NCBI RefSeq assembly: GCF_008364685.1
Contig: NZ_VTTL01000001.1
Span: forward strand, 248,001 to 312,000
Length of the DNA: 64,000 nucleotides
Direction: 5' to 3'
Source: Xanthobacter oligotrophicus
Lineage (GTDB): Bacteria > Pseudomonadota > Alphaproteobacteria > Rhizobiales > Xanthobacteraceae
Position 1 is the first letter of the stretch. Each line of letters starts with the position of its first letter. A program made the translations under genes and the position numbers. Positions 59,534 to 64,000 of this stretch are shown in pieces. Below the pieces are notes generated by a model, which worked only from the letters and a program-made list of their open reading frames with translations, was not told where the DNA came from and ran no database searches.

Positions 59534-59847
59534 GAATGAGCCGCTTGCTGATCGCCCGCCGGAACCGGCCGTGGCGGAATGAGGACGTCGCGTCGTGACG
59601 CGATGCCTATAGCTGCAAGCGCGGGGCCACACCAGCTTTGCCCGGACTGCATGGTCGGCCGGCGCTGGCGTTAACGATATCTTCATTATTGCGGCAAGGC
59701 CGGTTCAATCCGCAGCGCACCATGGCTAGGATAAGGAACGGTAAACCATTTCCGTCCGGCCCCGCCGGATAGAAAGGGTGTGTGTACTGGACACGGCGCC
59801 CCGGCGGGGACACCCCGCGCGCCGTCGAAGGCAGAGGCGACAGCGAC
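59534..59847. other. Divergent intergenic region
   Basis: About 314 bases between the ferredoxin gene and the giant coiled-coil gene. AT-richer from 59660 to 59760. Promoters for both genes are expected; no RNA or gene was identified. Confidence 0.4.
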
Positions 59848-62800
59848 ATGAAGCAACCCAAGAAGATCCAGGACCCGACCGAGGCGGCTCTGTCGGCTAT
59901 CCAGGAAGCTCTGACGCTGGAGCTCGACAATGCCGAAGCCGGCGGCTCGGCCAAGGGACAGGAAAGGGGACCCGACCGGGGACCCGAGCCCACCTACCCC
60001 CAGGATCGCTCCGTTGGGGACCGCGGTCCCGGAGGCGAGCGCCTCCTGCCCTCCGTGCCGCCCCGCGACGGCCGGCCCATCAACCGCAGGCCCCGGCCGC
60101 CGGAAGGCGAAGCCGCCCGGCCCGATGCGCCCCGCCCCGAAGGTCGGCGCGACGGCCCGCAGCGCGCGCGCATCGACGCCGAGCGCCGCGCCGCCAACGA
60201 CGACCGCCAGACCATCGGCCAGCTGCTGGGCCAGCTCCAGAAGCGCTCGGCCGCCACGCCCTATTACTGGGCGGCAGGCGCCTCGGCCCTGTGGATCATC
60301 GCCGGCATCGCCTTCGCCTTCGCCTATCACCGCGGCCTGATGGCCAGCTCCAGCGGCGTGGAGTCCCTGTTCGGCTCCCCGGCCCTGCTCGGTATCTTCG
60401 CCAGTATCCTGCTGCCGCCGCTGGCCTTCTTCGGCCTTGCGAGCGTGCTGCGCCGGTCTTTGGAACTGCAGGGCATCGCCCGCTCCATGACCGAGGTGGC
60501 CCTGCGCCTCGCCCAGCCAGAATCCATCGCCACCGAGACTGTGGTCACCGTGGGCCAGGCGGTGCGCCGCGAGGTGGCGGCCATGGGCGACGGCGTCGAT
60601 CGCGCCATCTCCCGCGCCGGCGAGCTGGAAGCCATGGTGCGCGCGGAGGTGTCCATCCTCGAGCGTGCCTATGAGGAGAACGAGGCCCGCATCCGCTCCC
60701 TCATCGACGAGTTGCGGAACGAGCGCCACAACATCCAGATCGAGACCGAGCGCCTGCGCGAGGGCATCGTCAGCGCCGAGGCGGTGCTCTCCAACGAGGT
60801 GAAGGACGTGGCCTCGCGCATCCACGGCACCATGATGGAGGCCAGCGAGCAGGTCACCGAGATCCTGGGCCAGAAGGGCGAGCACATCACCGCCGCCCTC
60901 GCCCGCGTGGGCGACAGCATGATCGACGGCCTCACTGCCAAGGGCGGCGAACTGATCGACCGCCTCCAGCTCACCGGCTCCGACATCCGCCAGGACCTGT
61001 CGGAATCCGGCGACCTGCTGGTGCATACGCTGAAGTCCCGCACCGACGACCTCTCCACCAACCTCTTGTCCACCACGTCCGACGTGGCCCAGCTCATCGA
61101 CCGGTGGGGCGAGGACATCACCGCCAACATCGACCGCCTCAAGCACGGAATCGGCGAGACGCTGGCCGACAACTCGAACCGCTTCGCCGACGACATCGAC
61201 CAGCACGTGTCACAGGTGAACACTGCCCTGCGCGCCACCAGCGAAAGCGCGGTGCAGGATTTCTCCACCCGCGGCGGCGAGCTGATCAAGAAGTTCGAGG
61301 AGACCGGCGAGCGCGTGGCCCAGACCCTCTCCGTGCGCGGCACCGACCTGGCCGACCGCATCGAGACCACCGGCAACCGCATCTATGACGCCGTGGCCGT
61401 GCGCGGCGAGGACCTGCAGCAGCGCCTCGCCGAGACCGGCGAACGCATCACCTCGTCCCTCGACCGGTCCAGCACCCAGGTGGTGGCTGCCTTCGTCGAC
61501 AAGGGCAACGAGATCAGCTCCTCGCTCAACATCGCCGGCTCGGACATGACCGAACGCCTGTCCCGCGTCGCCGGCGAGGTGACGCAGGCCATCGGCGCGC
61601 GCGGCTCCAAGGTCAACGAGGCCTTCCGCGAGACCGCCGACATGCTGGTCGCCACCATCGGGGTCAAGGGCGACGCCATCAAGGAGATGCTCACCGCCCG
61701 GCTCAAGGCGATCGAGGAGACCATCACCGTGGGTGGCGCCGACCTCGCCGAGCGCCTGCAGCACGACGGCTCTGCCATCGCCCGCACCATGCAGGAAGGC
61801 GTCCGCGCCTTCGACACCACCATGAAGGTGCACGCCCCCGAGCTGGTGGAGCAGATCGCCCACCGCGTCGCCGCGGTGAACGAGAACCTCAAGCACGCCA
61901 CCTCCACCCTGGACGAGCGCCTGTCGGCCACCACCGACAATGTCGCCACCATCATGGACCAGCGCATCTCGCGCATCGAGCAGACCCTGGACCAGCGCTC
62001 CCAGAGCCTCACCGAGACCCTGGCCACCCGCACCGTCACCTTCGCCCGCACCATCGCCGAGGGCACCAAGTCCGCCACCGAATCCCTCGACAAGTCGGTG
62101 GAGACGCTGGAGAACTTCTTCGCCTCGCGGTCCAAGGCGCTGGGCGACGTGCTCACCGAGCGCGCCGAGGTGGTGAACCGCAACATCGGCACCCGGGCCT
62201 CGGAGATCGCCTCCGTGCTCGACGGCCGCGTCCACCGCATCGAGGAACTGGTACTCGGCCGCCTGGACGGGGTCGCCACCTCCCTCGAAGTGCGCGGCGG
62301 CGCCCTGGCCGACACCCTGGTCGGCCGCATCGAGACCGTCTCCGGCGCCCTGCGCGCCGAGGCGTCCGAGGTGGAGCGCTCGCTCTCGTCCCTGTCGCAG
62401 AACGTCAGCCGCACCCTCACCGAGCATTCGGAGAAGGTGGCCGACGCCCTTGGCACCCGCCTCACCGAGATCGCCCATCTCATCGACGACAAGAACGGCA
62501 CGTTCCTGTCGGCGCTGGAGCGCACCAGCCAGCGTGCGGTGGCGGAAATCACCGCCACCAACACCTCGCTCAAGAGCGACGTGGGCTCCATCATCGAGCG
62601 CCTCGCCGAGGCCAACGCCACCTTCCATGGCGCCATGTCCACGGCAGTGAACAACCTCGACGCCTTCTCCGGCTCGTTCGCCCGCCAGGTGGAGGGCTTC
62701 GGCGCCACCGTGGACGGCATCAGCCAAAACGCCGATGCCACCGCCTACCGCTTCCAGGGCCAGGTCGACTCCCTGCGTGAGGTGTCCAACGGCGCCCTGG

Positions 62801-64000
62801 CGCAGATGGCATCCCTCGCGGAGCGGCTGGAGCAGAACCGCCAGCTCATGGACGAGGCCGCCCGCACCCTCGGCACGGCGCAGGACCAGGTGGACTCCAC
62901 CCTCGCCGCCCGCCGCGGCGACATGGACCAGCTGTCCCAGTCCCTGGTGCAACGCATCGCCGACGTGGACGCCCGCGTCAGCGCCTTCCATTCCATGCTG
63001 GACCAGACCTTCAGCGCGGCGCAGGAGCGCGCCCGCCAGATCGCCAGCGTGGTTTCGGAAGCCACCTCCGGCTCCACCCAGGCGGTGGAGAACCAGCTCT
63101 CGCTGGTGCGCACCGCCGCCGACCAGGAACGCGAGCGCACCGCCGCCGCCCTGCGCGAGACCTATGCGTCTGCCCTCGCCGACGTGCAGACCCTGTTCGG
63201 CGAGACCGGCAACCGCTTCACCGAGGTGGCCGGCGACCTCAAGCGCGTGGCCGAGGACGTGCAGCAGGCCATCACCCTCGCCCGCGAGGAGATGAAGCGC
63301 GGCATCCTGGAACTGCCCGCCGAGACCGAGGCGAGCGCCGCCACCATGCGCCGCGCCGTGGCCGAGCAGATCAAGGCGCTGGCCGAGCTGAACGAGATCG
63401 TGGCCCGCCAGGGCCAGGCCCTCGACGTGGTAGAGACCTCCGCCCGCACCGCGACGCAGGATGCCGCCCGCGCCTCCGCCGTCCGCGAGGCGTCCCGCGA
63501 GACTTCCCGCAGCCGCTCCGAAGGCGGCCTGCTGCAGAGCGAGCTGCGCCGCTCGGCGCCGCCCGCCGCGCCCCGCCGCGCCGAGCCGGTGGAGCGCGCC
63601 CCGCGCCCTGCTCCGGTCCGCGAGAGCGTGTCCCGCGAGCCTCAGGGCGAAGAGCAGGAGGGCTGGCTCACCGAGTTGCTCGCCCGCGCCTCCGACAGCC
63701 TGAACGACGAGGACCGGCCCGCCGCCCGCGCGCCCCAGGCACCGGCCGCGAACACGGTCTCCCTCGACGGTCTTTCTGCGGACATCGCCCGCATGGTGGA
63801 CCATCAGGCGGCCGGCGAAATGTGGGATCGCCATAACAAGGGCGAGAACCATGTGTTCTCGCGCCGCCTCTACACCGCCCAGGGCCAGCAGGCGTTCGAT
63901 ACCCTGAAGCGTCGCTACCGCGCCGACGGGGAGTTCCGCGAGACCGTGGACCGCTACGTGACCGAGTTCGAGCGCCTGCTCGAGCAGGTCTCCGGCGACG
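59848..64000 (+). CDS. Giant membrane-anchored coiled-coil protein, GPR-like (3' end outside window)
   Basis: From ATG 59848 the frame is open to the window end, giving at least 1384 residues. Residues ~1-130 are Pro/Arg/Asp-rich and disordered. Two membrane helices follow (about 139-159, TYYWAAGASALWIIAGIAF-like, and 179-200, ALLGIFASILLPPLAFFGL). The rest is a very long helical region with apolipoprotein-like repeats (patterns such as GGELIDRLQ, GNRIYDAVAVRGEDLQQRLAETGE, RIEQTLDQRSQSLTETLATR). This is the architecture of the Agrobacterium growth-pole-ring (GPR) protein, a scaffold for polar growth. Residues past about 1200 include an Arg/Ser/Pro-rich linker before a new ordered domain begins near 63780. 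Confidence 0.7.
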   Translation, partial: MKQPKKIQDPTEAALSAIQEALTLELDNAEAGGSAKGQERGPDRGPEPTYPQDRSVGDRGPGGERLLPSVPPRDGRPINRRPRPPEGEAARPDAPRPEGRRDGPQRARIDAERRAANDDRQTIGQLLGQLQKRSAATPYYWAAGASALWIIAGIAFAFAYHRGLMASSSGVESLFGSPALLGIFASILLPPLAFFGLASVLRRSLELQGIARSMTEVALRLAQPESIATETVVTVGQAVRREVAAMGDGVDRAISRAGELEAMVRAEVSILERAYEENEARIRSLIDELRNERHNIQIETERLREGIVSAEAVLSNEVKDVASRIHGTMMEASEQVTEILGQKGEHITAALARVGDSMIDGLTAKGGELIDRLQLTGSDIRQDLSESGDLLVHTLKSRTDDLSTNLLSTTSDVAQLIDRWGEDITANIDRLKHGIGETLADNSNRFADDIDQHVSQVNTALRATSESAVQDFSTRGGELIKKFEETGERVAQTLSVRGTDLADRIETTGNRIYDAVAVRGEDLQQRLAETGERITSSLDRSSTQVVAAFVDKGNEISSSLNIAGSDMTERLSRVAGEVTQAIGARGSKVNEAFRETADMLVATIGVKGDAIKEMLTARLKAIEETITVGGADLAERLQHDGSAIARTMQEGVRAFDTTMKVHAPELVEQIAHRVAAVNENLKHATSTLDERLSATTDNVATIMDQRISRIEQTLDQRSQSLTETLATRTVTFARTIAEGTKSATESLDKSVETLENFFASRSKALGDVLTERAEVVNRNIGTRASEIASVLDGRVHRIEELVLGRLDGVATSLEVRGGALADTLVGRIETVSGALRAEASEVERSLSSLSQNVSRTLTEHSEKVADALGTRLTEIAHLIDDKNGTFLSALERTSQRAVAEITATNTSLKSDVGSIIERLAEANATFHGAMSTAVNNLDAFSGSFARQVEGFGATVDGISQNADATAYRFQGQVDSLREVSNGALAQMASLAERLEQNRQLMDEAARTLGTAQDQVDSTLAARRGDMDQLSQSLVQRIADVDARVSAFHSMLDQTFSAAQERARQIASVVSEATSGSTQAVENQLSLVRTAADQERERTAAALRETYASALADVQTLFGETGNRFTEVAGDLKRVAEDVQQAITLAREEMKRGILELPAETEASAATMRRAVAEQIKALAELNEIVARQGQALDVVETSARTATQDAARASAVREASRETSRSRSEGGLLQSELRRSAPPAAPRRAEPVERAPRPAPVRESVSREPQGEEQEGWLTELLARASDSLNDEDRPAARAPQAPAANTVSLDGLSADIARMVDHQAAGEMWDRHNKGENHVFSRRLYTAQGQQAFDTLKRRYRADGEFRETVDRYVTEFERLLEQVSGD

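Noticed and set aside
61210..63852. 880-residue open frame on the minus strand
   Set aside because: It lies antisense to the giant coiled-coil gene; the predicted protein is Gly/His/Val-rich without domains, an effect of codon bias and repeats on the opposite strand.

Overview
The window is GC-rich, with very strong G/C preference at third codon positions, and encodes an alphaproteobacterial gene set. Several genes point to Hyphomicrobiales (Rhizobiales), perhaps near Xanthobacter/Azorhizobium: a giant membrane-anchored coiled-coil protein like the Agrobacterium growth-pole-ring protein, a RibB with fused helix-turn-helix and degenerate RibA domains, a urt-ure supercluster, and a short palindromic intergenic repeat. 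The taxonomic placement is inference; no rRNA gene is present.

Region 1 (1-7.1 kb): the 3' part of a repeat-rich autotransporter adhesin, an AT-rich island with one orphan winged-helix-like gene, a secreted META-domain protein and a SulP anion transporter. Region 2 (7.1-20.9 kb): a four-gene minus-strand tripartite RND efflux operon (mdtABC-like plus an outer-membrane lipoprotein channel), a queuosine-precursor-type transporter, two coupled RNA methyltransferase genes (tlyA and a TrmA/RlmD type), and two adjacent small exported proteins of similar design.

Region 3 (20.9-34.3 kb): a 12-kb minus-strand nitrogen cluster, urtABCDE-ureD-ureAB(fused)-ureC-dps-ureE-ureF-ureG. It takes up urea by an ABC transporter, hydrolyses it, and matures the nickel enzyme. 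A consensus sigma-54 promoter (TGGCAC-N5-TTGC) lies just upstream of urtA, so nitrogen control is likely. UreE has a 129-residue tail with 47 histidines, and a Dps ferritin-like gene is embedded in the operon. A 25-residue membrane peptide gene and a beta-carbonic anhydrase lie upstream; the latter could interconvert the CO2/bicarbonate released by urease.

Region 4 (34.4-48.2 kb): mostly housekeeping and transport genes: mgtE, a Nif11-type small protein, an HdeD-like membrane protein fused to a putative cysteine-hydrolase domain coupled to an MFS transporter, tRNA-Pro(CGG), fabI, a histidine phosphatase, a CorC/CNNM-type protein, aroC, a PRC-barrel protein, the HTH-RibB-RibX fusion with a tandem operator-like sequence in front, and a secreted VWA protein.

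Region 5 (48.2-64 kb): type 2 IPP isomerase divergent from a prenyl synthase that is translationally coupled to a two-gene ABC exporter; then ccmC-ccmD-ccmG (no ccmAB here), a ThiF/MoeB-like E1 enzyme, a TPR-glycosyltransferase-like protein, a D-2-hydroxyacid dehydrogenase, an SH3-domain exported protein, a 2Fe-2S ferredoxin, and the 5' part of the giant coiled-coil gene, which runs off the window end.
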